Of a DNA stretch of 64,000 nt, positions 17,257-25,290 are shown piece by piece. The DNA comes from Aureibacter tunicatorum. GTDB lineage: Bacteria > Bacteroidota > Bacteroidia > Cytophagales > Cyclobacteriaceae. Position 1 is the first letter of the stretch. The number at the start of each line of letters is the position of its first letter. The notes under the pieces are model-generated. The model searched no databases. It worked only from the letters and a program-made list of their open reading frames with translations, and was not told the origin of the DNA. The DNA is taken from assembly GCF_036492635.1 (NCBI RefSeq), contig NZ_AP025305.1:124001-188000 (forward strand), read 5' to 3'. Made by a program: the position numbers and the translations under genes.

Positions 17257-18288
17257 CTAATTGAATTGGACATAGTGTTTCCACTTGTCAATCACGTCTG
17301 TGAAGTCTTTAGGCAGTTCAGATTCGAATTGCATTTTTTCTTTAGTGATCGGATGGATGAAGCCTAGAGACTTGGCATGCAAGGCTTGTCTAGGCATGAT
17401 TTTAAAACAGTTGTCGATAAACTGCTTGTATTTGGTGAAAGTCGTTCCCTTCAAAATTTTGTCTCCGCCATAGGTGGAGTCATTGAATAATGGATGGCCC
17501 AAGTGTTTCATATGGGCTCTTATTTGGTGCGTTCTTCCAGTTTCCAAGTTGCATTTGATCAAGGAAACATATCTCAGCCTTTCGATAACTTTATAGTGAG
17601 TGATCGCATGCCTGCCAATGTCACCCTCAGGAAATGCCGCTACTACTCTTCTGTCTTTGAAGCTTCTGCCCAAATGGCAATCAATCGTTCCTTTGTCTTC
17701 CGACACATCTCCCCATACCAAAGCATAGTAAGTTCTTTCGATGGAGTGATCGAAGAATTGCTTGGCAAGGCCAGTCATTGCTTTCTCGGATTTGGCAATA
17801 ACCAAAAGTCCGCTGGTGTCTTTGTCAATCCTATGCACAAGTCCGGGGCGACCTTCATTGTCAGGCATGGTTGGCAAGTTTTGAAAGTGGTAAGCCAAGG
17901 CATTCACCAAAGTGCCATTCCAATTGTTGTAAGCAGGATGCACTACCATGCCGGCTTCCTTGTTTACAACTAAAATATGGTCGTCTTCATAGACTATGTT
18001 GAGCGGTATGTCTTCGGGAATCACTTCCGTCTCTCTCGGGGGTTCCGGCAAAGCGATAACGATATCGTCATTAGGCCTAACTTTGTAGTTTGGCTTGACA
18101 TTTTCATCATTTACCTTCACAAAACCATCTTTAATAGCGGCTTGCACCTTGTTTCGAGTAACATTGGGCAATCTGTCCATCAAGAATTTGTCTAATCTTA
18201 ATAGTTGTTGCTTTGGATCCGCTATGATTCGGTGATGTTCGTAAAGTTCGTCTTGTGATTCCTCGATAATGTCCTCTTTCTCGCTCAT
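17257..18288 (-). CDS. rluD: RluD-family ribosomal large-subunit pseudouridine synthase
   Basis: Isomerises uridines to pseudouridine in 23S rRNA. Started at the ATG at 18288 (343 residues, MSEKEDIIEES); an in-frame ATG at 18366 adds a 26-residue, poorly conserved-looking prefix. An S4 RNA-binding domain (LRLDKFLMDRLPNVTRNKVQAAIKDG) comes first. The catalytic domain has HRIDKDTSG with nucleophile Asp155, RTYYALVWG, and ETGRTHQIRAHMKHLGHP. The C-terminal FESELPKDF end is typical. RluD is the best guess; RluC or another paralogue cannot be excluded. Confidence 0.9.
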   Translation of the reverse strand: MSEKEDIIEESQDELYEHHRIIADPKQQLLRLDKFLMDRLPNVTRNKVQAAIKDGFVKVNDENVKPNYKVRPNDDIVIALPEPPRETEVIPEDIPLNIVYEDDHILVVNKEAGMVVHPAYNNWNGTLVNALAYHFQNLPTMPDNEGRPGLVHRIDKDTSGLLVIAKSEKAMTGLAKQFFDHSIERTYYALVWGDVSEDKGTIDCHLGRSFKDRRVVAAFPEGDIGRHAITHYKVIERLRYVSLIKCNLETGRTHQIRAHMKHLGHPLFNDSTYGGDKILKGTTFTKYKQFIDNCFKIMPRQALHAKSLGFIHPITKEKMQFESELPKDFTDVIDKWKHYVQFN

Positions 18289-18451
18289 TTTCAGGTGATT
18301 GTTGTCGGTATTGATTTCCTTCGCTTTGCGCGAAAAGCCTATGGCTGAAGTCTTAACGCAAAGCATTCCTCAAAATTACGATTATTCCTTCAATTTTTAG
18401 CTTAAAGGGTTCTATTTCATTGATTGATAGGCGACATTTGCCCAAAGCCAA

Positions 18452-19399
18452 ATGAGAAATAGCATGCAAAGTGGAGTGGATATATTATCAAGACAGTTGA
18501 ATTCGCCCTTGGAGAAGATTCAGGATAGCTTGTTGGAAGAGAAAGAAATTGAGCTTTATATCAAGCGCGATGATATGATACATCCTGAGATATCAGGCAA
18601 CAAGTGGAGAAAGATGAAGTACAATGTCATTGAAGCCAGACAAAGCGGGTTTGACAAAATATTGACATTCGGTGGAGCGTATTCCAATCATATTTATGCG
18701 GCGGCGGCCTCAGGAAAAGCGTTTGGCTTGCAAACTATTGGAGTGATAAGAGGCGAGGAAACCTTGCCTTTGAATCCTACGCTGAATTTTGCCAAATCGG
18801 CTGGAATGGAATTGAAGCACGTAAGCAGGTCAGAATACAGAAATAAGCATACTGACGAGTTTGTAAGCAAATTGCGTGAAGAGTTTGGTGATTTTTATTT
18901 GGTGCCGGAAGGTGGGTCGAATGCTTTTGCCTTGCCTGGAGTGAAAGAGTTGGTAGATGAAATTGATGTTGATTTTGATATTATTTGCGCCGCTTGCGGT
19001 ACAGGAGGAACAGTCGCTGGAATATGCGCTGGACTTAAAACGGGACAAAAGGCTTGGGGCTTTCCGGCTCTCAAGGGAGGAAGCTTTATTTATAATGAGG
19101 TTGATAGGCTTTTGAAAGAAGCGAAGTTGCCATCTTCTGGCAATTTGGAATTATTCACTGAGTTTCATTTTGGTGGCTATGCCAAATACAAGGTAGAGTT
19201 GATCGAGTTTATCAATGCTTTTAAAGTTAAACATGGGATACCCTTGGACCCTGTTTATACTGGCAAGATGATGTTTGGCTTGTATGAAAATATCAAAAAA
19301 GACATGCTTCCAAAAGGAAGCGTAGTGGTAGCAGTGCATACTGGCGGCTTGCAAGGCATTGATGGATTTAATGAAAGGTATGGAGCGTTGATCGAGTAA
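18452..19399 (+). CDS. PLP-dependent enzyme of the ACC deaminase / D-cysteine desulfhydrase family
   Basis: 315-residue fold-type II PLP enzyme. The Schiff-base lysine is Lys51 in EISGNKWRK, followed by the FGGAYSNH substrate/phosphate loop and a glycine-rich CGTGGTVAG phosphate-binding turn near 183. These place it with 1-aminocyclopropane-1-carboxylate deaminase and D-cysteine desulfhydrase; sequence alone does not decide the substrate. Divergent from rluD. It is convergent, by 10 bp and without a visible terminator, with the Pif1-like helicase gene. Confidence 0.9.
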   Translation: MRNSMQSGVDILSRQLNSPLEKIQDSLLEEKEIELYIKRDDMIHPEISGNKWRKMKYNVIEARQSGFDKILTFGGAYSNHIYAAAASGKAFGLQTIGVIRGEETLPLNPTLNFAKSAGMELKHVSRSEYRNKHTDEFVSKLREEFGDFYLVPEGGSNAFALPGVKELVDEIDVDFDIICAACGTGGTVAGICAGLKTGQKAWGFPALKGGSFIYNEVDRLLKEAKLPSSGNLELFTEFHFGGYAKYKVELIEFINAFKVKHGIPLDPVYTGKMMFGLYENIKKDMLPKGSVVVAVHTGGLQGIDGFNERYGALIE

Positions 19400-19408
19400 T
19401 TTGCCGGT

Positions 19409-20728
19409 TTATGGATTGTAAGATTTGATAATGTTATCTACAATGATATCAGATGGCAGAATAGGTCGTTTCAACAAAATACCTTCCAAGCTAGTGCATC
19501 TGCTCAATGCAACATACGTTTGTCCATGCGCAAAACTTCCTGTTCCCAGATCAATGATGACATTATCAAAAGTTTTTCCTTGACTTTTGTGTATGGTGAC
19601 TGCCCAGGCGAGTTTCAAAGGCATCTGGGTGAAATGTCCAATAGCCTCTCTTACGAATCGTCCGTTTTTGAATATGTACTTTGAAATTTCCCATGTATGA
19701 GGAAATACTTTTACTGCTTTGTTATTCTCTAATTTGACTTTGAGTCCATGTATATTTGAGCGAGCTTCTTCATCATAAGTGGTGATGAATTCTATAACGG
19801 TTCCAATAGTGCCATTCACCCACCTTTTGCTTGAGTCATTGTTGATAAACATGATTTGAGCGCCCTCTTTTACAATTATAGTTGAGTCATTGGGACGAAG
19901 AGAGCCAATATTGCCATGACTCACTGCATCGAAGATCATTTCGTCTTTTTTAATTGATGCTAGTTTAGCATGATTGATTCTGAGAGCGCTTTGATTTGTA
20001 GAGACGAGATTGATATAGTTTTTTTCGTTTGATGGCTTGATAGCGGATTGATATCGTTTATTGATGGCTGTCAGGCTTTTTTCATCTATTGAGCCTTTTC
20101 GAATTTTATTCAATAAATCAATGAAAGTTTGATCACTTTGTCTGTATACTTTATTGAGCTCTATGGTTTTAAGCTGAAAGCCAGGAGTGAATAAATCTTT
20201 GTCCTGAAAGAGTTTGGCTGAGAAGAAATAGGGCGATTGATAATGTTGGCAATAATATTTGAGATCATCTTGTTCTACGACAGGCGGCAATTGATATAGA
20301 TCCCCAATAAAGATCATTCTTATTCCGCCGAAATATTTTTCTTCTTTTCTAGCTCTTTGCAAAAAAGTGTCAATAGCGTCAAGCAAATCAGCTCTGACCA
20401 TGGATATTTCATCAATAATTATCGTATCAATATGTTGAAATTTGTGCAAATTTTGAGGAACTATTCTCATGTTTTTTGCTTCATCCAATTCATAGCCGGG
20501 TTTGAGTTTGAAAAATGAATGAATAGTATCCCCATTTACATTAATCGCCGCTATGCCAGTAGGGGCAAGCACTATGATGTTTTGGTTATTAATAGTTCGA
20601 ATGTGGCTAAGTAAAGTCGACTTTCCCGTGCCAGCTTTTCCTGTAATGAATATATTCTCGCGGGTATTCTTAATCAAGTTGATAGCTTCACATGCTTCTT
20701 TAGAAAAGTCAATATTTTTTGTTGACAT
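19409..20728 (-). CDS. Pif1/RecD-like superfamily 1B helicase
   Basis: A 439-residue ATP-dependent 5'-3' DNA helicase of the Pif1/RecD2 type. Walker A GKAGTGKS is at 30-37, Walker B IIIDEISM at 104-111 (Asp106-Glu107), and GDLYQLPPV (motif III) follows. The C-terminal half has AWAVTIHKSQGKTFDNVIIDLG and YVALSRCTSLEGI (motifs V and VI). There is no N-terminal extension and no nuclease domain, so it is a minimal Pif1 core. Such genes occur as housekeeping G-quadruplex or recombination helicases and also as mobile cargo; nothing mobile is visible beside it. Confidence 0.92.
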   Translation of the reverse strand: MSTKNIDFSKEACEAINLIKNTRENIFITGKAGTGKSTLLSHIRTINNQNIIVLAPTGIAAINVNGDTIHSFFKLKPGYELDEAKNMRIVPQNLHKFQHIDTIIIDEISMVRADLLDAIDTFLQRARKEEKYFGGIRMIFIGDLYQLPPVVEQDDLKYYCQHYQSPYFFSAKLFQDKDLFTPGFQLKTIELNKVYRQSDQTFIDLLNKIRKGSIDEKSLTAINKRYQSAIKPSNEKNYINLVSTNQSALRINHAKLASIKKDEMIFDAVSHGNIGSLRPNDSTIIVKEGAQIMFINNDSSKRWVNGTIGTVIEFITTYDEEARSNIHGLKVKLENNKAVKVFPHTWEISKYIFKNGRFVREAIGHFTQMPLKLAWAVTIHKSQGKTFDNVIIDLGTGSFAHGQTYVALSRCTSLEGILLKRPILPSDIIVDNIIKSYNP

Positions 20729-20913
20729 AATGATGATTGATATGTGAGAGATTTCTAGAAATGAAAATAATAAATATAGATATGATGGCTATAAGAAAAG
20801 TGAATTAGTGATTGAAGTTTTTATATCATTGGCCTGCATTTTGCTCCATTTAGCCTTGTTTAAATTTTTCATAAACAAATGTTTTTAAGCTATAGGCTTA
20901 GCTATTAAAAATA

Positions 20914-21342
20914 ATGAAAGCATTCAATAGCACTTTTTTACTTCGATTAGCTGTGGCAATCATATTATTGGCCCACAGCATTTCAGGAATTTTCAACAAC
21001 GGCATAAACGATTTTGGGACTTATTATTTAAATGAAATAGGTTTTTCACCATTTGGAGTGCCTTTGGCTTGGACAATTAAGTTGTCGCATATTATTGCCG
21101 CTCTTTGCTTGGCTTTTGAAAGATATGTCAAGCCTGCATCAATCTTTACTATTTTGATTCTTATCTCTGGAATTATTTTGGTCCATCTTAAAGAAGGTTG
21201 GTTTGTGGTTGGCGCGGGCCGGAATGGAATTGAGTTCAATTTTTTGTTGATTATCGCGCTTCTTACGATTATGTATCCTCAAGGAATTAAGAGCATGGCA
21301 ATAATAGGCATAAAAAAAGGGACAAATAACGTTGTCCCTTAG
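20914..21342 (+). CDS. DoxX-family small membrane protein
   Basis: 142-residue protein with four hydrophobic helices (about 8-27, 48-65, 75-92 and 108-124). The LLRLAVAIILLAHSI start and SHIIAALCLAFERY helix are DoxX/SURF4-like. Some members join quinone or thiosulfate metabolism, but no partner gene is adjacent. The last residues (KKGTNNVVP) are encoded inside the minus-strand terminator hairpin of RNA element A, so coding sequence and terminator overlap. Confidence 0.75.
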   Translation: MKAFNSTFLLRLAVAIILLAHSISGIFNNGINDFGTYYLNEIGFSPFGVPLAWTIKLSHIIAALCLAFERYVKPASIFTILILISGIILVHLKEGWFVVGAGRNGIEFNFLLIIALLTIMYPQGIKSMAIIGIKKGTNNVVP

Positions 21343-21470
21343 TCCGTATAGAAAAATTAGTAAATCACATGTAAAACGCTAGTCCTTTGCATCTGTTCAT
21401 CGTGTTGAATCCGCAGGTGGTCGTGGTTCCTTATCGGCGACCTGTCCGGGTCTTGTTGCGATCAGCGTTT
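21312..21470 (-). ncRNA. Structured RNA element, copy A (three-copy family)
   Basis: Minus-sense reading: an outer stem (21375-21384 with 21460-21469), an inner stem-loop (CAGGTCG-type arm against CGACCACCTG) whose loop shows AAGGA, then a linker and a terminator hairpin GGGACAA / TTGTCCC with T7. The core of about 62 nt is nearly identical in copies B (21569) and C (22662), while flanks and linkers differ. No reading frame is kept among copies, so it is taken as non-coding. Strand is inferred from the terminator; the outer stem also has T6 on the plus strand. Family unknown to me. Confidence 0.65.
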
Positions 21471-21568
21471 TTTAATAAGAACTCAATATGCTTTTGATAT
21501 TTTGCTCTTAATTATAATTACGCTTTAAGCAGGCATGGGTTTCAAGTCAATGATGATTTTTAGCGTAT

Positions 21569-21727
21569 AAAAAAAGGAGCGATAAATTCGCTCCTTCTTA
21601 ATATAGTAATATGAACTTGTTCGCATGTAAATCGCTGGTCTCTTACATCTGTTCGTCGTGTTGAATCCGCAGGTGGTCGTGGTTCCTTGCAGGCGACCTG
21701 TCCGGGTTTTGTTGTGATCAGCGGTTT
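21569..21727 (-). ncRNA. Structured RNA element, copy B
   Basis: Same architecture as copy A: outer stem CGCTGGTC / GATCAGCG (21633-21640 with 21716-21723), conserved core, then a terminator hairpin GGAGCGA / TCGCTCC (21576-21594) followed by T7 on the minus strand. Relative to copy A the core differs only in the loop and at a few single positions. The terminator stem is unrelated to that of A but nearly the same as that of C. An overlapping 90-codon frame is not kept in the other copies. Confidence 0.65.
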
Positions 21728-21779
21728 AATTAATCGATATCTGTTTGACATCTTATTATTGTCTATGTTATTGATTATA

Positions 21780-21796
21780 AGTGGTTTATGTTTTTC
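21780..21796 (-). repeat. Remnant resembling the 3' end of nadV
   Basis: AAAAACATAAACCACT on the minus strand matches, with one mismatch, the last codons of nadV (22886-22902, encoding KHKPL). In both places it lies 50-65 bp upstream of an RNA element (B and C). Suggests the unit of nadV tail plus element was duplicated (inference). Confidence 0.4.
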
Positions 21797-21824
21797 AGAA
21801 ATATTTTTTTGAGAGACAGATATT

Positions 21825-22077
21825 TTTTCCACATTGTTGAATGCATTGGCTTTTGATTTTTGGAAAGTATAAAAGACTTATCGACACGATGTGCATAAAG
21901 CCATGGATAAGTATTGAAAATTGGCTAGATTTCCATAATGAAATTCAAGAATTAAGTGCGCATCAAGTTTTGCTGTTGATAAATACTGCATGAAATGTTG
22001 ATAAAGCGTATTTACTCATCGTATTTAAAATTTCTCATCATGTAAAAGAAAAAAGTTGCCCACAAATGTGTGGAAAA
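21825..22077. other. AT-rich segment with several DnaA-box-like 9-mers
   Basis: TTTTCCACA at 21825-21833, TTATCGACA at 21878-21886 and TGTGGAAAA at 22069-22077 each differ from the DnaA box TTATCCACA (or its complement) at one base; CATGGATAA at 21902 and TTGCCCACA at 22056 differ at two. No dnaA or dnaN is near and gene orientation does not diverge here. May be chance. The remaining sequence between copies B and C shows no coding gene. Confidence 0.25.
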
Positions 22078-22400
22078 CACAAAGTATAAAAAAGGCAAAA
22101 ATTGTCGTTTTCGACTATATATTGATGCAATGAAATTCTGAATCAAACGCTGTTTGTGGCTCGAAATCGGTAGTAGAAAAATCCGAAGTTGTTGCAGTTG
22201 GTATTCTAAAAATCAGTTATTCATTTGAATCTAATTCTTTGATTATTTCAATACTTAATAAATTATTTTTCTTCAAATTAACTCAGATTATAGTTGGTAA
22301 AATAATATAAGAAGAAACTGGAATAGTTAGGTTTAGTTTAAGGCCTGTGTCGGTGCAAACTACATAATTGATTTTTGAACTGATGAATATGCTTAATCTT

Positions 22401-22494
22401 GCCGGATACTCCGGCGATCGTGGAGTTAAGTACACTTTGCATGCAAAGAAGTATATTCGATCCAACATACCCCCTTAGTCAGAAACTCTGGGGC
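22401..22494. repeat. Cluster of three inverted repeats of unknown origin
   Basis: GCCGGA-TAC-TCCGGC at 22401-22415, the perfect palindrome CTTTGCATGCAAAG at 22435-22448, and a nested CCCC...CAGA-AAC-TCTG-GGG hairpin at 22471-22493. This GC-richer island stands out in AT-rich surroundings. No T-run follows, so they are not simple terminators; an eroded RNA gene or mobile-element end is possible. Confidence 0.4.
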
Positions 22495-22661
22495 ATTTAA
22501 ATTATGTATTGGCTTGCTTTTAAAGAGATTACAAGCGATAACACTTCAACGGAATCTTTTTTCTCAACGTCTGTTGCTAAAATTAGGGTTGGAATTAATA
22601 AACGCAATAAAATTGCCTTGTGATGATAAAGAGCTCTTGGGACAATAATTAATGAGGACAT

Positions 22662-22822
22662 AAAAAAGGAGCGATGTACGTCGCTCCTCAGTCGTATATA
22701 TGTAATAATCAATTCGTATGTAAAACGCTGGTCTCTTACATCTGTTCTTCGTGTTGAATCCGCAGGTGGTCGTGATTCCTTGTAGGCGACCTGTCCGGGT
22801 CATTTGGTGATCAGCGTTTTTT
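22662..22822 (-). ncRNA. Structured RNA element, copy C, directly downstream of nadV
   Basis: Outer stem AACGCTGGTC / GATCAGCGTT (22724-22733 with 22809-22818), conserved core, and terminator hairpin GGAGCGA / TCGCTCC (22668-22687) followed by T6 on the minus strand. It begins about 60 bp after the nadV stop, so it may be the 3' end of the nrtR-prs-nadV transcript, a processed 3'-UTR RNA, or an independent gene. T7 also follows the outer stem on the plus strand. Confidence 0.65.
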
Positions 22823-22881
22823 TCAAAGGTTTCAGAAATCCGTTTGATTAATTAGCCTTTGGTTATTGTTACGAGTCTGAT

Positions 22882-24360
22882 TTACAGAGGTTTATGTTTT
22901 TGCTGTTTTTTCTCGAATATTCGTTTTTTTATTTCTTTAAGACTAGTATTTATTAATAATTTGCCATTTCGAAAGACTTCCTTAAGTTCCCCTGTGCTTT
23001 CATCGTCCCAATTCACTTGATCTACAAGCTTATATGCCCCATTCTCTTTAACAACTTTCAATAATCCCTTCGCTGATTTTTTGGTTCCATCATCCGTTAT
23101 GGGATTTTTGAAAATCTCTCTTCCTTCACCATTTATTTCTCCATAAGTGGCTTTCATCGCAAAACCGAATGTATCTCTAGTATTGTACTGATAAGTAAAT
23201 GAGCCAATACCAAATACCACGTTGGTAGAAGCAAAACCTTTAGCTTTCAACCTCTCACATATATCTTCAGCTCTTTCCAAAGTAATGCTGTCTCCGTAGA
23301 TTGCCCCAATATGTGGATCGAGTTCTTTGTAACCTTTTCCATTTATAGTTCCACCGAAAGTATCCCAAAGCGATTCAATCACTCCTTTTTGCGCTGTTGA
23401 ATTTTCGGCTGAAGGGTTTCCGCATATTATATCCGCAGGGTCTCCACTGTCAGGCCTGATGACCACTTTACCTTCTCTCGAAAGAATTTCTTCTTTAAGC
23501 TCTGGTAAATATTCATTCAATACTTTCCATAAATCCCAAGTATCGGAGACTATGGATACGATTCCTTTCGGATAAATTTCTTTTATCAATCTCACAAAAG
23601 TATCTTTCTCTCCTGTATCAGTTCCCATGCACATCACAGAGTGTTCTGTAGCGGATACAGAGCCTCCGATAATTTCCTTCTCACTATCAGCATTATAATA
23701 TTGCTCCAAGAAGTCAATAGCTGGTATGGTGTCGGTGCCTTTAAATGAAAGCAAGTGTCCTGCCGCGCTGATTTGAGCTGCTTCAAGTCCTGCCATTCCT
23801 CTCATCGAAAAATCATGTCCTTGCCAGTCTGTAAACTCAGGGACAGATGACGTTTCTACTGCATATGAATCCAATAAACCTCTAAACTGCTTGGCGATAG
23901 TTGCTGAAGTACAAGGTAACCAAACAGTCGTTGATATCAATGTCTCGAAATAATTTGTCAGCCAAAAGAATTCAGGCTGAGTATTGTACATTGTAAACAT
24001 TGGGACTCTCATAGGAACACTGACACCTTCAGGTAGCGCTTTGATTACTATAGGTATATATCCAAGTCTGTGAAGTGCTCTGATATGTTCTATCCCAACC
24101 GAACTTTCTCCTAAATAAGCATTTATTCTCCTCTGATACTTGTTGCAAACTTCGTCTTCAGACTTATTGAAAAAATTAGCTTGAAATTCGTCAAGTATAT
24201 ATCTTTTGATAAAATACTGAAGTCCAAAAAATACCACTTCATCTATGCCTTCCATACGGCTTTTTCTTGGTGTCCAATTAGAATAAACCAATGAGGTATT
24301 TTCAGGGTATTGTCTCCTGTGATCTACTTTGTATCCGTCTGTAAATAATAAAGGGTTCAT
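22882..24360 (-). CDS. nadV: Nicotinamide phosphoribosyltransferase (NAMPT/NadV)
   Basis: Type II phosphoribosyltransferase joining nicotinamide and PRPP to give NMN for NAD salvage. 492 residues, the length of the NAMPT family. Visible are the N-terminal FTDGYKVDHRRQYPENT, the SATEHSVM segment carrying the catalytic histidine, a VSDTWDLWKVL segment, RPDSGDPADI, and IYGDSITLERAEDI. It follows the prs-like gene by 24 bp in an operon led by nrtR. Homologues paired with Prs-like genes also include phage enzymes that transfer nicotinamide onto ADP-ribose pyrophosphate; that alternative cannot be excluded. Confidence 0.92.
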   Translation of the reverse strand: MNPLLFTDGYKVDHRRQYPENTSLVYSNWTPRKSRMEGIDEVVFFGLQYFIKRYILDEFQANFFNKSEDEVCNKYQRRINAYLGESSVGIEHIRALHRLGYIPIVIKALPEGVSVPMRVPMFTMYNTQPEFFWLTNYFETLISTTVWLPCTSATIAKQFRGLLDSYAVETSSVPEFTDWQGHDFSMRGMAGLEAAQISAAGHLLSFKGTDTIPAIDFLEQYYNADSEKEIIGGSVSATEHSVMCMGTDTGEKDTFVRLIKEIYPKGIVSIVSDTWDLWKVLNEYLPELKEEILSREGKVVIRPDSGDPADIICGNPSAENSTAQKGVIESLWDTFGGTINGKGYKELDPHIGAIYGDSITLERAEDICERLKAKGFASTNVVFGIGSFTYQYNTRDTFGFAMKATYGEINGEGREIFKNPITDDGTKKSAKGLLKVVKENGAYKLVDQVNWDDESTGELKEVFRNGKLLINTSLKEIKKRIFEKKQQKHKPL

Positions 24361-24384
24361 TAGTGTAGTTTTTTGGGTTTCAAT

Positions 24385-25218
24385 TTAAAAAGTAAGTGGA
24401 ATTTGCTTTAGGCAATTTGTTTCTTCCAAGGTTTGGAATGAATCCGTGCAGAATATTTTTTCAAAATATTTATTCAGTTCATCAAATCCCCAGCTAAAAA
24501 TGCCATGACTGACAGCTAGATATATTTTACCGGCATTTTTCTTCTTAAGCGCTTTTGCTATGCCGATAAATGTTCTTCCTCCGTCGCAAATATCGTCAAC
24601 TACCAAGCAAGGTTTCCCTGCTAAATCATCCGCATAAACTTTAAACTCGGAAAGCTCTCTTGTATCAGGATTTCTTGATTTAGAGCATTCGATTACGTCA
24701 GTTATGGCTAGTTTTTCCGCCAAATGATGAATCTTCTTTGATGCTCCGCTGTCTGGTGCTATTAATGTTAATTCTTCATCAATATCTTCAATCACTGTTC
24801 TGATAAAATCACTATTATCAAGATTAACACAGTTATTGATCAATGCCGGACTCACATCCGAATGAGCATCAAATATCGTAACAGTATCAAAATTTTGAGC
24901 ATTTATAAGATCAGCATAAACCTTAGCGGTAAGCGCTTCCCCTGATGAAGCTACTCTGTCTTGTCTCGCTCCCGGAAAATATGGAAGAATAAGCTCCAAG
25001 TTATTGACTTTCGCTCTTCTTAGCGCATCAACAGCGACTAACAACATTCCTATGTCATTAAATGATCTTATTCGTGTGGAAATAATTACAGATTTCAAAT
25101 CAGTCAAATCCGATTTGATTTTGATATGTGGTTCACCTCCGGCAAATACAAAAGATTCGAAATCAATTGTTTGTTGGTTAGTAGTTGGGTTGAATTTTGA
25201 ATCGAGATTTAGTATCAT
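24385..25218 (-). CDS. prs: Ribose-phosphate pyrophosphokinase-like protein
   Basis: Prs-family kinase/pyrophosphotransferase, 277 residues from the ATG at 25218; a GTG at 25248 would add ten unlikely residues. It has FPGARQDRV, APDSGASKK, and the PRPP-loop VVDDICDGGRT near residue 206. It is shorter than housekeeping Prs (about 310 aa), and the flexible catalytic loop reads CSKSRNPDTREL rather than the usual DKRRP type. It probably feeds PRPP to the adjacent nadV; an ADP-ribose pyrophosphate synthetase role, as in phage NAD-rebuilding pathways, is possible. Its promoter overlaps operator-like repeats. Confidence 0.85.
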   Translation of the reverse strand: MILNLDSKFNPTTNQQTIDFESFVFAGGEPHIKIKSDLTDLKSVIISTRIRSFNDIGMLLVAVDALRRAKVNNLELILPYFPGARQDRVASSGEALTAKVYADLINAQNFDTVTIFDAHSDVSPALINNCVNLDNSDFIRTVIEDIDEELTLIAPDSGASKKIHHLAEKLAITDVIECSKSRNPDTRELSEFKVYADDLAGKPCLVVDDICDGGRTFIGIAKALKKKNAGKIYLAVSHGIFSWGFDELNKYFEKIFCTDSFQTLEETNCLKQIPLTF

Positions 25219-25238
25219 TTGCGTATGTTTTACACAAA
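25218..25238. promoter_or_regulatory. Operator-like inverted repeat 1 (probable NrtR site)
   Basis: TTTGCGT-N7-ACACAAA, one mismatch between arms. It overlaps the -7 box and the prs start, an ideal position for repression. Its centre is 52 bp from that of operator 2. Confidence 0.6.
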
Positions 25239-25265
25239 TATAAATCACAATAATTTAATTGCAAA
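25235..25265 (-). promoter_or_regulatory. Promoter of the prs-nadV operon
   Basis: Minus strand: TTTG (25265-25262), 19 bp, then TATATTTG (25242-25235), a full match to the Bacteroidota TTTG-N19-TAnnTTTG promoter. Start of transcription would be close to the prs ATG, giving a very short leader. Operator 1 covers the -7 box and operator 2 lies just upstream of -33. Confidence 0.65.
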
Positions 25266-25269
25266 TTTA

Positions 25270-25290
25270 TTTGCGTCTTTTTTACGCAAA
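25270..25290. promoter_or_regulatory. Operator-like inverted repeat 2 (probable NrtR site)
   Basis: Perfect TTTGCGT-N7-ACGCAAA, overlapping the nrtR stop codon. A second perfect palindrome, GCAAAT-TT-ATTTGC, overlaps it at 25261-25274. Confidence 0.65.

Noticed and set aside
18289-18366. N-terminal extension of the RluD-type protein
   Set aside because: The 26 extra residues resemble no RluD start; the internal ATG at 18288 fits better.
19409-20728. Pif1-like helicase as part of a defence island
   Set aside because: It stands alone between metabolic genes with no nuclease, methyltransferase or other defence partner.
21560-21832. 90-codon minus-strand ORF across RNA copy B
   Set aside because: It reads through the terminator hairpin, and the same frame is broken in copies A and C; differences between copies show no codon pattern.
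22283-22468. 61-codon minus-strand ORF in the gap
   Set aside because: Covers the inverted-repeat island; no coding character or recognisable start context.
22431-22480. tRNA-like T-arm (TTCGATC)
   Set aside because: No acceptor stem, D-arm or anticodon arm can be drawn around it.
22564-22803. 79-codon and 71-codon minus-strand ORFs over copy C
   Set aside because: They cover the structured RNA core and terminator; frames not shared with other copies.
21312-22822. Retron msr-msd or transposon-end interpretation of the three elements
   Set aside because: No reverse transcriptase or transposase is near, and no target-site duplications are visible; kept as an untyped RNA.
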